Assembly: GCF_007644105.1 (NCBI RefSeq)
Contig: NZ_VFAC01000009.1
Coordinates: forward strand, 1-64,000
Direction of reading: 5' to 3'
Source: Elioraea rosea
GTDB lineage: Bacteria > Pseudomonadota > Alphaproteobacteria > Acetobacterales > Acetobacteraceae
Length of the DNA: 64,000 bases
Positions 24,780 to 33,656 of the stretch are shown piece by piece (the first letter of the stretch is position 1; each line of letters starts with the position of its first letter). The notes below the pieces were generated by a model. The model did not search any database and was not told where the DNA came from. It was given only the letters and a program-made list of their open reading frames with translations. Position numbers and translations under genes: made by a program.

Positions 24780-25694
24780 TCACTCAAGGTTCTGCACCTG
24801 CTCGCGGAACTGCTCGATCGCTGCCTTCAGGGCGAGGCCGGTCGCCGTCAGCGTGCGGCTCGCCGCCTTGCTGCAGAGCGTATTGGCCTCGCGGTTGAAC
24901 TCCTGCGTCAGGAAGTCGAGCCGCCGGCCCACCAGCGTTCCCTCGACCATCAGCGCGCGCGCCGCGGCGATGTGGGCGTGCAGCCGGTCGATCTCCTCGC
25001 GCACATCGGCGCGCGAGGCGAGAAGTGCCGCTTCGGCGGCGATCCTGTCCTCCGTCAGCGCGGGGGACTGGTCGGCCAGGGCGCGGAGCGCCGTGACGAG
25101 CCTGTCTCGGATCGCCTCGGGTTGTGTCGCGGCATCGGCCTCTGCGGAGGCGACGAGACCCTCGATCTCGTCGAGCTTCGCCGCCAGCACCGCGCCGATG
25201 CGCGCGCCTTCCGCGCGGCGCGAGGACTCGAGTGCGGCGAGCGCGCGGGCGAAGCTCTCGGTCACGGCGGCGGCGCGGGCGGCGAGCAGCGCCTCGTCGG
25301 GTTCCTCCTCGGAAGCCGCGCGCATCACGCCAGGCAGGGAGAGAAGCGCCGTTGCGGGAGGGGGCGGCGCGGCAGGAAGCAGTGCCTGCACCTCCGCCAC
25401 GATGGCAAGCGCGGCCTCGAGCGCGGCTCGGTCGAGCATGGGCCTCGCCGCCTGCTCGTCGCGGCGTACGGAGAGGCCTGCGCTGATGCTGCCGCGCTTC
25501 AGCTTCGCCTGCGCCGCGTCCTTCAGCGCAGGCTCCACGCCGTCCCAGCCGGGGGGCAGGCGGAAGCGCACATCGAGGCCGCGGCCGTTCACGCTCTTCA
25601 CCTCCCACACCCAGGAGATGCCGTTCGCCTCGCCACGGTCGCGGGCGAAGCCTGTCATCGAGGCGAGGGCGGGGGAGAGGGGGGCGCGTGGCAT
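24780..25694 (-). CDS. yicC: YicC family endoribonuclease-like protein
   Basis: The product (304 residues) has the YicC N-terminal domain (SMTGFARDRGEA, WEVKSVNGRGLDVRFRLP) and the C-terminal DUF1732 domain ending LDFLTQEFNREANTLCSKA. YicC proteins act as endoribonucleases in RNA turnover. The start MPRAPLSP at 25694 was chosen over the longer in-frame reading because the SMTGFAR motif normally lies close to the N-terminus. yicC-gmk is a very common gene pair. Confidence 0.94.
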   Translation of the reverse strand: MPRAPLSPALASMTGFARDRGEANGISWVWEVKSVNGRGLDVRFRLPPGWDGVEPALKDAAQAKLKRGSISAGLSVRRDEQAARPMLDRAALEAALAIVAEVQALLPAAPPPPATALLSLPGVMRAASEEEPDEALLAARAAAVTESFARALAALESSRRAEGARIGAVLAAKLDEIEGLVASAEADAATQPEAIRDRLVTALRALADQSPALTEDRIAAEAALLASRADVREEIDRLHAHIAAARALMVEGTLVGRRLDFLTQEFNREANTLCSKAASRTLTATGLALKAAIEQFREQVQNLE

Positions 25695-25753
25695 GGGCGC
25701 GCGGGTTATAGACCCCGGACCCGATCCTCGAAAGCCATGCCGGAGCAACCGCG

Positions 25754-26542
25754 ATGCCGTCTCCCTCCCGCGTGCTGGTCACAGGCGCTTCCTCCGGTCT
25801 TGGTGCTGCCTTCGCGCTCGCCTGCGCCCGGCCGGGCGCGACGCTGTTCCTCGGCGGTCGGGATGCGCAGAGGCTCGGGCTGGTAGCCGACGCGGTGCGC
25901 GAGCGGGGCGCGGAGGCGGCGATCGCGCTGGTCGACGTGCGCGACGGCGCAGCCACCGAGGCGTGGGTGCGCGGCGCCGCACCGCTCGACCTCGTGCTGG
26001 CGAATGCCGGCATCTCGGCCGGGACGGGCGGCGGCCAGGCGGAGACGGCCGAGCAGGCCCGGGCGATCTTCGCCACCAACCTGGACGGTGCGCTGAACAC
26101 CGGGCTTGCCGCAGCAGCCGTGATGCGCGGCCAGGCGCCGGGTGCCGACGGGGTGCGAGGGCGCATCGGGGTCGTCGCCTCGATCGCGGCTTTCGTGCCT
26201 GCGCCCGGCGCGCCGTCCTACTGCGCGTCGAAGGCGGCCGTCGATGCCTGGGCGGTGGCCACCGCACCGGTGTGGCGGCGCGAGGGAATCGTCCTGACCT
26301 CCGTCTGCCCAGGCTACGTGAAGACGCCGATGACGGCCTCGAACCGCTTCCCGATGCCAGGGCTGATGGAAGCCGACCGGGCGGCGGCGATCATGCTTCG
26401 GGGGATGCTGGCGGGCCGCCAGCGCCTCGCCTTTCCCGGGTGGCTCGCGGTGGCGGCGCGCCTGGTTGGGCTTCTGCCGGCGCCGTTGGCCACGCGGATG
26501 CTCGGCTCTCAGCCGGGCAAGGAACCCGCGGCGAGCCCCTGA
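25754..26542 (+). CDS. Short-chain dehydrogenase/reductase
   Basis: This is a classical SDR fold of 262 residues. It has the cofactor loop VTGASSGLGAAFALA (about 9-23), LANAGIS, and the catalytic serine followed by Tyr-x-x-x-Lys in SYCASKAAVDAW, plus CPGYVKTPMT. The C-terminus is hydrophobic and may touch the membrane. It resembles stand-alone SDRs of the lipid or retinol type, but the substrate is unknown. It is divergent from yicC, and its last 34 bases overlap the end of the convergent protease gene. Confidence 0.85.
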   Translation: MPSPSRVLVTGASSGLGAAFALACARPGATLFLGGRDAQRLGLVADAVRERGAEAAIALVDVRDGAATEAWVRGAAPLDLVLANAGISAGTGGGQAETAEQARAIFATNLDGALNTGLAAAAVMRGQAPGADGVRGRIGVVASIAAFVPAPGAPSYCASKAAVDAWAVATAPVWRREGIVLTSVCPGYVKTPMTASNRFPMPGLMEADRAAAIMLRGMLAGRQRLAFPGWLAVAARLVGLLPAPLATRMLGSQPGKEPAASP

Positions 26543-27927
26543 GTCGGAAGCGGCCCGGCCCGGCGGCGCGCCGCGGCGAGGCCCACGATCGCAAGGGCGA
26601 ACAGCGTGATCGTGGCGGGCTCCGGCAGCTCGGTGAACATCGTCACGGTCAGCGCGACCCAATGGATCAGGGCGTCATCGCCGAAGATCACGTCGAGCGT
26701 GCCGTCGGCGAGCAGGGGACGGAGGTCGACGAGGCCGCCACCGCTGGGCATCGCGTTCAAGGGCAGCGTCACCGTCGCCGGCACATCGAGCGCGAGGTCC
26801 TTGAGGATGTCGTTGCCGAAGAGGTCGGACGGGCGGCTCGCGTTGTCGGCGAAGAACAGGACGTCGGTCGCCAGGGCCGGGCTCCTCGGTGTCAGGCTGA
26901 GGGTCAGCTCGGCCGAAGCGATGCTGCGCCCGGCGATCTGCGGCAGAGAGAACGAGAAGGGCACCAGCTCGTCGATGCCGTTGCCTGGCGTCTGGTCGGC
27001 CACGTTGGGCCCTGGCGTGTAGCGCAGCCCGTCATGCCCGGTGTCAGCGGCGGTCAGGGGCGAGCCGTTGAAGCCGGTGATTGGCGCGTCCGTTACGCCG
27101 GTGTCCTCGGGGTACAGCGCGTAGTAGTCCCTCAGATACGCAGCCAGGGCGTCGGAGATGGGGGGGATGTCGTCGGTCCAGACCTGGTTCAGCGTCACGC
27201 CGGGCGTGGCCGATTCGAGGATGTCGACGAAGCCGATGGTAGGCGCCCCCCAGTAGGTCGGCAGGCTCCAGGTGCTATAGGCGCCGTGGTTCGTCTCGCG
27301 CACCGGCGTGGGCACGAGTTGGATCGCATTGTCCTCGTTGTCTGCGAGCAGGAGGTCCGTGTAGAGGCCGGATGCCGGGTCCTTTACCGTTCCCCAGACG
27401 GAAAGAGCGTGCGCGCCGGACTCCGTCGTGAAGGACAGGTAGAGGCCTAGGCTGCGGCCCTCGGCGAGCAGCGAGTCGAGCAAGGACGGCGACCCCTGCG
27501 TCGCCCCGGCGACGTCATAATAGTCCATGTAGTTCAGTGTCGGGTGGTACGTGTCGAAGTAGTCGGCGATGGCCGTCTCCGTGAACCCAGGGACGTTGTT
27601 GTATCGGGGGTTCATCTGGTCGACGAAGATCGCCTGTGCGTCGTTCTCAACCACCCCCACGCCCCAGCCGCCATAGGCGAGCATGTTGGCAGCCGTTGCT
27701 GCCCAGCAGAGATTGGAGTCGCCCGTCACCGGGTCGGTATCGTGCGGCCAAGGGCCTGACTTGTTCGCATCCTGGAACGGCGTGACGTAGGTGCCTTGCA
27801 CAGGCACACCTCCGCCCGCGAGTGGCGCCGCGCCGATGCAACTCGCACCGGCAGCCTGGCTGGCCAGCACGACCGCGAGGCAGGCCGCACCGCCGATCCT
27901 TCCCAGTCGATGAACGATCCGCCGCAT
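26509..27927 (-). CDS. PEP-CTERM protein with IdeS/Mac-1-like cysteine protease domain
   Basis: The product (472 residues) has a signal peptide ending near ASQAAGA. A putative papain-like domain follows: Cys74 in SNLCWAATAANMLAYGG, His173 in AHALSVWG, and Asp196/Asp199 in LLLADNEDN. This order and the 23-residue His-to-Asp distance match the IdeS/Mac-1 family (peptidase C66), whose residues are in CGAATAGNML, a histidine before LWG, and TDSD. The C-terminus carries PEPATI, a membrane helix and RRR, the PEP-CTERM exosortase signal. The expected role is therefore a secreted, surface-sorted protease; its target is unknown. No exosortase gene is in the window. ATG 27927 has GCGGAGC in front. Confidence 0.7.
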   Translation of the reverse strand: MRRIVHRLGRIGGAACLAVVLASQAAGASCIGAAPLAGGGVPVQGTYVTPFQDANKSGPWPHDTDPVTGDSNLCWAATAANMLAYGGWGVGVVENDAQAIFVDQMNPRYNNVPGFTETAIADYFDTYHPTLNYMDYYDVAGATQGSPSLLDSLLAEGRSLGLYLSFTTESGAHALSVWGTVKDPASGLYTDLLLADNEDNAIQLVPTPVRETNHGAYSTWSLPTYWGAPTIGFVDILESATPGVTLNQVWTDDIPPISDALAAYLRDYYALYPEDTGVTDAPITGFNGSPLTAADTGHDGLRYTPGPNVADQTPGNGIDELVPFSFSLPQIAGRSIASAELTLSLTPRSPALATDVLFFADNASRPSDLFGNDILKDLALDVPATVTLPLNAMPSGGGLVDLRPLLADGTLDVIFGDDALIHWVALTVTMFTELPEPATITLFALAIVGLAAARRRAGPLPTQGLAAGSLPG

Positions 27928-28062
27928 TGCTCCGCCCCCCCGACTATTCCGGGTCCTTGGAGCGAAGCAGGCTCTTCCGGCGCCGCAATTGCATTGCGGT
28001 GTGTCAATCACCGTCGGGGGCGGGCTCCGGGAAGGCGACGCGCGGCTGGCTGCGTGATTCTG

Positions 28063-29100
28063 CTAGTTCTGCCTCAGCCCGCGCTCGCGCTCGATCTGGC
28101 GCCAGCGGGCGACGGCGCGGTTGTGCTCCTCCAGCGTGCGGGAGAAGACATGCCCGCCCGTGCCGTCGGCGACGAAGTAGAGCGCATCCGTCTCTGCCGG
28201 CCGCACGGCGGCCATGAGGCTCGCCCGACCCGGCGAGGCGATGGGCTGGGGCGGAAGGCCGCGGATGCGGTAGGTGTTCATCGGGTGGTCGGCGTCGAGG
28301 TCGGCGCGCGAGATCGGCCGGCCGAGCTCGCCCGCCCCCCCGCTCGCCGCATAGACGACGGTGGGATCCGACTGGAGCGGCATGCCGCGGCGAAGCCGGT
28401 TGGCGAACACGCCGGCCACGCGGCCCCGCTCCTCGGCCACACCTGTTTCCTTCTCGATGATGCTTGCGAGGATCAGCGCCTCGCGCGGGTTCGCGAGCGG
28501 AACGGACGGGTCGCGCGCCGCCCAGGCCTCCGCCAGCGCACGCTCCATCCCCTCCGCCATCCGGCGGATCACCGAGGCGCGCGTGTCGCCCCAGCTATAG
28601 GCCCAGGTCTCGGGCAGCATCGTCCCTTCGGCGGGAACCGTCTCGATCGGGCCGGTCAGCCCTTCCGCCTGTTCGATCACGGTGATGATCTGCGCGACCG
28701 TGAGACCCTCCGGCACCGTCAGCCGCCGCTGAACGGTGCGGCCGGAGCGGAGGATGCCGATGGCCTGGCGGATCGAAGCCTGCGCGGGGAAGGCGAACTC
28801 GCCTGCGCGGAGCGCCGGCCCCTGGTCGAGCGCGAGGCCAAGCATGAAGAGCCTGGCATCCTTGACGACGCCGGCCTGCTCGAGACGCTCCGCGATCGTG
28901 CCGCTCGAGGCACCGCGGGGGATGATCACCGCCGTCTCGGAGGCAAGCGGGCCGGCTGCGTCGAGGCGGCCGAGCGTCCATTGCCAGGCGCCGAAGCCCG
29001 CCGCGCCGATCGCGAGGACGAGGACGAGCACGACCGTGAGTGCGCGAAGGCCCCGCCGCCGCGGCCGCACCTCAGCCGTGGCGCCGGCCTCCGCCTCCAT
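28063..29100 (-). CDS. mltG: Endolytic murein transglycosylase
   Basis: MltG cuts nascent glycan strands in the periplasm. The 345-residue product has a short cytoplasmic tail, one membrane helix (about 20-42), a LysM-like region and the YceG catalytic segment. The catalytic Glu is in LASIIEKETGVAEERGRVAGV, and RRGMPLQSDPTVVYA follows. The ATG is 1 base after the fabF stop, so it belongs to the fatty-acid operon, a common alphaproteobacterial arrangement. Confidence 0.95.
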   Translation of the reverse strand: MEAEAGATAEVRPRRRGLRALTVVLVLVLAIGAAGFGAWQWTLGRLDAAGPLASETAVIIPRGASSGTIAERLEQAGVVKDARLFMLGLALDQGPALRAGEFAFPAQASIRQAIGILRSGRTVQRRLTVPEGLTVAQIITVIEQAEGLTGPIETVPAEGTMLPETWAYSWGDTRASVIRRMAEGMERALAEAWAARDPSVPLANPREALILASIIEKETGVAEERGRVAGVFANRLRRGMPLQSDPTVVYAASGGAGELGRPISRADLDADHPMNTYRIRGLPPQPIASPGRASLMAAVRPAETDALYFVADGTGGHVFSRTLEEHNRAVARWRQIERERGLRQN

Positions 29101-29101
29101 G

Positions 29102-30364
29102 TCAGTGCGGCTTGCGGAACAGGATCGACGCGTTGGTGCCGCCGAAGCCGAAGCTGTTGGAGAGGGCGATGTCGATCTTCCGCTCCTGCGCCGTGTGCGG
29201 CACGCGGTCGATCACGCTCGGCGTGCTCGGCTCGTCGAGGTTCAGCGTCGGCGGGGCGACGTCGTCGCGCACGGCCAGGATGGAGAACACCGCCTCTACC
29301 GCGCCGGCCGCGCCGAGCAGGTGCCCGATCGCGGACTTGGTCGACGACATGGCCGCCCCGCGCGCGGCATCGCCGAACAGCCGCTCGACGGCCTGGAGCT
29401 CGAGGTCGTCGCCGAGCGGCGTCGAGGTGCCGTGCGCGTTGATGTAGCCGATCTGCTCGGGGGTGACGCCGCCATTCTTCAGCGCGGCCTTCATAGCCCG
29501 GAAGGCGCCGTCATGCCCCTCCGCCGGGGCGGTGATGTGGTAGGCATCGCCCGACAGGCCATAGCCCGCGAACTCGGCGTAGATCTTCGCCCCGCGCTTC
29601 TTCGCATGCTCGTACTCCTCGAGCACGAGAACGCCGGCTCCCTCGCCCATCACGAAGCCGTCGCGATCCTTGTCCCAGGGGCGCGAGGCCTTGGCGGGCG
29701 TGTCGTTGAACCCTGTCGAGAGCGCGCGCGAGGCGCAGAACCCGGCCATGCCGAGCTCGCACACCGCCGCCTCGGAGCCGCCGGCGACCATCACGTCGGC
29801 ATCGCCCATCGCGATCAGCCGCGCCGCGTCGCCGAGCGCGTGCACGCCGGTGGCGCAGGCCGTGACCACCGCGTGGTTGGGGCCCTTGAAGCCGTGCTTG
29901 ATCGAGACATGGCCCGAGGCGAGGTTGATCAGCGCCGAGGGGATGAAGAAGGGCGAGAGCCGCCGCGACTTGCCTTCGTGGACGAGCTGCGAGGCCTCGA
30001 AGATGGTCTGGAGCCCGCCGATGCCGGAGCCGATCATGACGCCGGTCGTCCAGGCATCCTCGTCGGTCTCGACCTTCCAGCCGCTGTCGGCCACCGCCTC
30101 GTCCGCGGCGACCAGCGCGAGTTGGATGAAGCGGTCCATCTTCCGCTGGTCCTTGGGCGGAATCCACTCGTTGAGGTCGAGCTTGCCGTCCTCCTTCGAG
30201 CCGGAGGGAACCTGGCCGGCGATCTTGGCCGGCAGGTCCTTCACATCGAAGGACTGGATGGCGCCGATGCCGCTTTCGCCGGCAAGCAGGCGCTTCCAGA
30301 CATGCTCCACCCCGATGCCGAGAGGGGTGACCGCCCCCATCCCGGTGACGACGACACGGCGCAT
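29102..30364 (-). CDS. fabF: 3-oxoacyl-ACP synthase II
   Basis: FabF elongates fatty acids by condensing malonyl-ACP with acyl-ACP. The 420-residue product begins RRVVVTGMGAVTPLGIGVE. It has the active-site cysteine in VVTACATGVHALGDA, the two histidines in NAHGTSTPLGD and KSAIGHLLGAAG, and the end segment NSFGFGGTNASILF. acpP lies 37 bases upstream on the same strand. Confidence 0.97.
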   Translation of the reverse strand: MRRVVVTGMGAVTPLGIGVEHVWKRLLAGESGIGAIQSFDVKDLPAKIAGQVPSGSKEDGKLDLNEWIPPKDQRKMDRFIQLALVAADEAVADSGWKVETDEDAWTTGVMIGSGIGGLQTIFEASQLVHEGKSRRLSPFFIPSALINLASGHVSIKHGFKGPNHAVVTACATGVHALGDAARLIAMGDADVMVAGGSEAAVCELGMAGFCASRALSTGFNDTPAKASRPWDKDRDGFVMGEGAGVLVLEEYEHAKKRGAKIYAEFAGYGLSGDAYHITAPAEGHDGAFRAMKAALKNGGVTPEQIGYINAHGTSTPLGDDLELQAVERLFGDAARGAAMSSTKSAIGHLLGAAGAVEAVFSILAVRDDVAPPTLNLDEPSTPSVIDRVPHTAQERKIDIALSNSFGFGGTNASILFRKPH

Positions 30365-30401
30365 CGCGCTCTTGATCCCGCTTCCGGACCGCGGCGCCGG
30401 C

Positions 30402-30650
30402 TCAGGCCGACTTCTGCTTCTGGATGTAGTCGATCGCGTCCTTGACGGTCGTGATCTTCTCTGCGGCGTCGTCGGGGATCTCGATGCCGAACTTCTCCTC
30501 GAAGGCCATCACGAGCTCGACCGTGTCGAGGCTGTCGGCGCCGAGGTCATCGATGAAGCTCGCCGTCTCCGTCACCTTCGCCTCCTCGACGCCGAGATGC
30601 TCGACGACGATCTCCTTCACCTGCTTGGTGATCTCTGCGGTGTCGGTCAT
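30402..30650 (-). CDS. acpP: Acyl carrier protein
   Basis: This is an 82-residue acidic protein with the phosphopantetheine attachment serine in [18 protein letters not shown] (Ser at about 40). It carries growing acyl chains for FabD, FabG and FabF, all encoded here. It lies between fabG and fabF. A 187-base gap separates it from fabG, enough for its own promoter, as is usual for this highly expressed gene; no confident promoter hexamers were found. Confidence 0.98.
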   Translation of the reverse strand: MTDTAEITKQVKEIVVEHLGVEEAKVTETASFIDDLGADSLDTVELVMAFEEKFGIEIPDDAAEKITTVKDAIDYIQKQKSA

Positions 30651-30837
30651 TGGGCAGTGTCTCCTGCGATCGGATGTCTGTTGGTGACTGTGGCGTCAGG
30701 GTGGGACGAAGACGACCCGTCCGGAAGGGCAGGGCGCGCCGCTGCGCTGCCGGCATGCCCCCCAGGCAGGATTGGGCGCGCCATAACACGCGCCCGCACG
30801 CTTGGAAAGCGCCGCGCCGCGCCGGGGCCCGTGCGGC

Positions 30838-31575
30838 TCACAGCATCGCCATCCCGCCATTGACGTGCAGCACCGTGCCGGTGATCCAGCCCGCCTCGTC
30901 CGAGGCGAGGTAGAGGCAGGCAGCGGCGATGTCCTCCGGCGTGCCGAGGCGGCCGAGCGGAATGCGCCCGGAGAGCGCCGATTTCTGCTCCTCGGTCAGT
31001 GCATCCGTCATCGGCGTGGCGATGAAGCCCGGCGCGATGCAGTTCACCGTGACCCCTCGCGCAGCGACCTCGGCGGCCAGCGCCTTCGACATGCCGATCA
31101 GCCCCGCCTTCGCGGCGGCGTAGTTCACCTGGCCCGGGTTGCCGGTGATGCCGACGATCGAGGAGATGCCGATGATCCGCCCCGCCCGGCGCTTCAGCAT
31201 TCCCTTGAGCGCGGCGCGGGAGAGCCGGAACGCGGCGGTGAGATCAACATCCAGCACCGCCTGCCAGTCCTCGTCCTTCATGCGCAGCGCGAGGCCGTCG
31301 CGGGTGAAGCCTGCGTTGTTGACGAGGATGTGCACGCCTCCCATCGCTGCCTCGGCGGCGGCGATCAGGCCGTCCGGCGCGGCCGGGTCGGAGAGATTGG
31401 CGGGCAGGACATGCGCGCGGTCGCCGAGCTCGGCCGCAAGCGCCGCCAGCACCTCCTCGCGGGTGCCGGAGAGCCCGACCGCCGCTCCTTGGGCATGGAG
31501 CGTGCGCGCAATCGCCGAACCGATGCCGCCCGAGGCGCCGGTGACCAGCGCCGCCTTGCCGTCGAGCCTGAACAT
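30838..31575 (-). CDS. fabG: 3-oxoacyl-ACP reductase
   Basis: FabG is the NADPH-dependent ketoreductase of fatty-acid elongation (245 residues). It has the cofactor loop VTGASGGIGSAIA, NNAG, and the catalytic Ser-Tyr-Lys set in ISSIVGITGNPGQVNYAAAK. The ending SDEAGWITGTVLHVNGGMAM is the standard FabG C-terminus. The start MFRLDGKAALVTGASG is at 31575, 17 bases after fabD. Confidence 0.96.
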   Translation of the reverse strand: MFRLDGKAALVTGASGGIGSAIARTLHAQGAAVGLSGTREEVLAALAAELGDRAHVLPANLSDPAAPDGLIAAAEAAMGGVHILVNNAGFTRDGLALRMKDEDWQAVLDVDLTAAFRLSRAALKGMLKRRAGRIIGISSIVGITGNPGQVNYAAAKAGLIGMSKALAAEVAARGVTVNCIAPGFIATPMTDALTEEQKSALSGRIPLGRLGTPEDIAAACLYLASDEAGWITGTVLHVNGGMAML

Positions 31576-31592
31576 GGTCGCCTCCCTCTCCC

Positions 31593-32549
31593 TCACACGG
31601 CCTTCAGGAAGGCCTCGACCTCCTCGGGCGTGCCAATGGAGGTGGCGGCGAGGTCCTTGTCGATGCGCTTGACCAGCCCGGCCAGGACCTTGCCCGCGCC
31701 GAGCTCGACGATCGTGTCCACGCCCATCGCCTTCATCGCCGCGACACTCTCGCGCCAGCGCACGGTGGCGGTGACCTGCTGCACCAGGAGGCGGCGGATC
31801 TCGGCAGGGTCGGTCGCCTTGGCGGCGGTGACGTTGGCGATCACGGGAACGACGGGCGCGCGGAGGTCGGCCTTGGCCAGGGCCTCGGCCATCACGTCCG
31901 CCGCCGGCGCCATCAGCGCGCAGTGGAACGGGGCGGAGACGGGCAGCTTCATCGCCCGCTTGATGCCCTTGCCCGGCGCGAGGGCGATGGCTCGGTCGAC
32001 GGCCGCCGCAGCGCCGCTGATCACGACCTGGCCGCCGCCATTGTCGTTCGCCGGCTCGAGCACCTCGCGCCCATCCGGCCCCTCGGCGGCTTCGGCGCAG
32101 AGTGCCTCGGCCTGGTCGAGCTCGGCCCCGAGCAGGGCGGCCATCGCGCCTTCGCCGGGCGGTACCGCCTTCTGCATGGCCTGGCCGCGCAGCCTCAGGA
32201 GCCGCGCGCAGGTCGCGAGGTCGAAGGCGCCCGCGGCGGCGAGCGCGCTGTATTCGCCGAGGGAATGGCCGGCAACGAGGATCGCGGCCTCCGGCAGCGC
32301 CATGCCGCCATCGCGGCCGAGCACGCGGAGCGTCGCGATCGAGGCAGCCATCAGCGCGGGCTGGGCGTTCTCGGTGAGCGTCAGCGTCTCGATCGGCCCG
32401 TCGAACATCAGCGCCGACAGCTTCTGCTTCAGCGCCTCGTCCACCTCCTCGAACACCTCGCGGGCAGCGGGAAAGGCCTCGGCGAGCGCGCGGCCCATGC
32501 CGACGGCCTGGCTGCCCTGGCCGGGGAAGACGAAGGCGCGCACGGGCAT
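31593..32549 (-). CDS. fabD: Malonyl-CoA:ACP transacylase
   Basis: FabD loads malonyl groups onto ACP. The 318-residue product begins MPVRAFVFPGQGSQAVGMG. It has the active-site serine in VAGHSLGEYSALAAAG, an Arg in the LRLRGQAMQKAVP segment, and the catalytic histidine in VSAPFHCALM. The start at 32549 was chosen because longer in-frame sequence lacks family similarity. It is the first gene of the minus-strand fab operon and diverges from rpsF. Confidence 0.96.
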   Translation of the reverse strand: MPVRAFVFPGQGSQAVGMGRALAEAFPAAREVFEEVDEALKQKLSALMFDGPIETLTLTENAQPALMAASIATLRVLGRDGGMALPEAAILVAGHSLGEYSALAAAGAFDLATCARLLRLRGQAMQKAVPPGEGAMAALLGAELDQAEALCAEAAEGPDGREVLEPANDNGGGQVVISGAAAAVDRAIALAPGKGIKRAMKLPVSAPFHCALMAPAADVMAEALAKADLRAPVVPVIANVTAAKATDPAEIRRLLVQQVTATVRWRESVAAMKAMGVDTIVELGAGKVLAGLVKRIDKDLAATSIGTPEEVEAFLKAV

Positions 32550-32667
32550 GGCTCTGGCTCTCCCGAATCCCGTTGTTTGCAGGCGTGTGACGGCGCGGCC
32601 CGGGGTGGTATGCGCAGCACCGGGGGCTGTCAAGAAAGCCGAGGTCCCCTGGAAAGGGCCGAAAAGG

Positions 32668-32695
32668 TTGCAACCCGGCCGAGGTTCTGTATAAC
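32668..32695 (+). promoter_or_regulatory. Probable sigma70 promoter of the rpsF operon
   Basis: TTGCAA (32668-32673) and TATAAC (32690-32695) are separated by 16 bases, in the divergent gap between fabD and rpsF. Transcription from it would start near 32702 and give a leader of about 95 bases. Confidence 0.6.
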
Positions 32696-32708
32696 CCCGC
32701 CGTTCCCT

Positions 32709-32761
32709 GCCGGCCGCGAGGCGCGTGGCCGGCTATGCCTGTTTGTGCCGGGATGGTCCCG
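32709..32761 (+). promoter_or_regulatory. Two-hairpin leader of rpsF
   Basis: The leader holds two perfect stems. GCCGGCC/GGCCGGC (32709-32715 with 32727-32733) encloses an 11-base loop. CGGGA/TCCCG (32749-32753 with 32757-32761) encloses TGG. A CCG-bearing stem before rpsF is where the S6:S18 complex is known to bind in many bacteria, so autoregulation is plausible, but the fit to that motif was not proven. Confidence 0.45.
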
Positions 32762-32795
32762 CCACACGGGCTGAGAAAAGCCGGAGGGGCAGTAC

Positions 32796-33314
32796 ATGCC
32801 ACTTTACGAGTGCGTGATCATCGCGCGCAGCGATGTCACGACGCAGCAGGTTGACGCGCTCGGCGAACAGGTCACGGCCCTGATGGGCGAGCTTGGCGGC
32901 GCCGTGAAGAAGACCGAGTACTGGGGTCTTCGCTCGCTTGCCTACCGCATCAAGAAGAACCGCAAGGGCCATTACCTCCTCCTGAACCTCGAGGCGCCCG
33001 CCGCCGCAATCACCGAGATGGAGCGGCAGCTTCGCCTGAACGAGGACGTCCTCCGCTTTCTCACCGTCGCGGTGGAGGAGCTCGAGGAGGGCCAGTCCGC
33101 GATCCTGACCAACAAGGGCCGTGACGACCGCGAGGGCCGTGGCCCCGGCGGCGGGGGCGGCGGCCGGTTCGGCGACCGTGGCCCGCGGCCGCCGCGCAGC
33201 GGCTTCGGTGACCGCGGCGACCGTGGCGGGTTCGGTGACCGCGGCGGGTTCGGCGATCGTGGCGATCGTGGTGACCGCGGCGAGCGTGTGCCGCGCGGCG
33301 AGATGGGGGCCTGA
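32796..33314 (+). CDS. rpsF: 30S ribosomal protein S6 with a long Gly/Arg/Asp-rich tail
   Basis: S6 binds 16S rRNA with S18 in the central domain of the small subunit. Residues 1 to about 105 are a normal S6 ([51 protein letters not shown]). The remaining 65 residues are low-complexity, built on GDRG and GFGDRG units, and double the usual tail length. Ordering rpsF-rpsR-DUF2232-rplI is typical. GGAGGGG precedes the ATG. A promoter and two hairpins lie upstream. Confidence 0.96.
   Translation: MPLYECVIIARSDVTTQQVDALGEQVTALMGELGGAVKKTEYWGLRSLAYRIKKNRKGHYLLLNLEAPAAAITEMERQLRLNEDVLRFLTVAVEELEEGQSAILTNKGRDDREGRGPGGGGGGRFGDRGPRPPRSGFGDRGDRGGFGDRGGFGDRGDRGDRGERVPRGEMGA
33200..33290 (+). repeat. Imperfect GC-rich repeats encoding the S6 tail
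   Basis: Units related to TTCGGTGACCGCGGC and GACCGTGGC recur head to tail and encode GFGDRG and GDRG repeats. The number of units is likely to vary among relatives. Confidence 0.8.
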
Positions 33315-33319
33315 GGATC

Positions 33320-33598
33320 ATGGAAGACAACAGCGATATCGTTCCGGCGAGCCGCCGGACGGCGGTCGGCGCCCGGCGCCCGTTCTATCGTCGCCGCAAG
33401 TCCTGCCCGTTCAGCGGGCCGAACGCGCCGAAGATCGACTACAAGGACGTCAGGCTCCTGTCCCGCTACATCAGCGAGCGCGGCAAGATCGTGCCGAGCC
33501 GCATCACGGCGGTGTCTGGCAAGAAGCAGCGTGCGCTCGCGGTGGCGATCAAGCGTGCCCGCTTCCTCGCCCTTCTCCCCTACGTCATCCGGACCTGA
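33320..33598 (+). CDS. rpsR: 30S ribosomal protein S18
   Basis: S18 is the S6 partner in the small subunit. The 92-residue product has a basic N-terminus ([15 protein letters not shown]) with the cysteine common in S18, then [42 protein letters not shown] and a short end. The ATG is 5 bases after rpsF. Confidence 0.98.
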   Translation: MEDNSDIVPASRRTAVGARRPFYRRRKSCPFSGPNAPKIDYKDVRLLSRYISERGKIVPSRITAVSGKKQRALAVAIKRARFLALLPYVIRT

Positions 33599-33656
33599 GC
33601 GGAGGCCGCCCGGGCGCATTTCCCGGGCGGGTCGAAGATGAGGAGCGTGCTGGCAG

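Noticed and set aside
30651-30837. A promoter for acpP in this gap
   Set aside because: A gap of 187 bases is suggestive, but no hexamer pair with good spacing was found.
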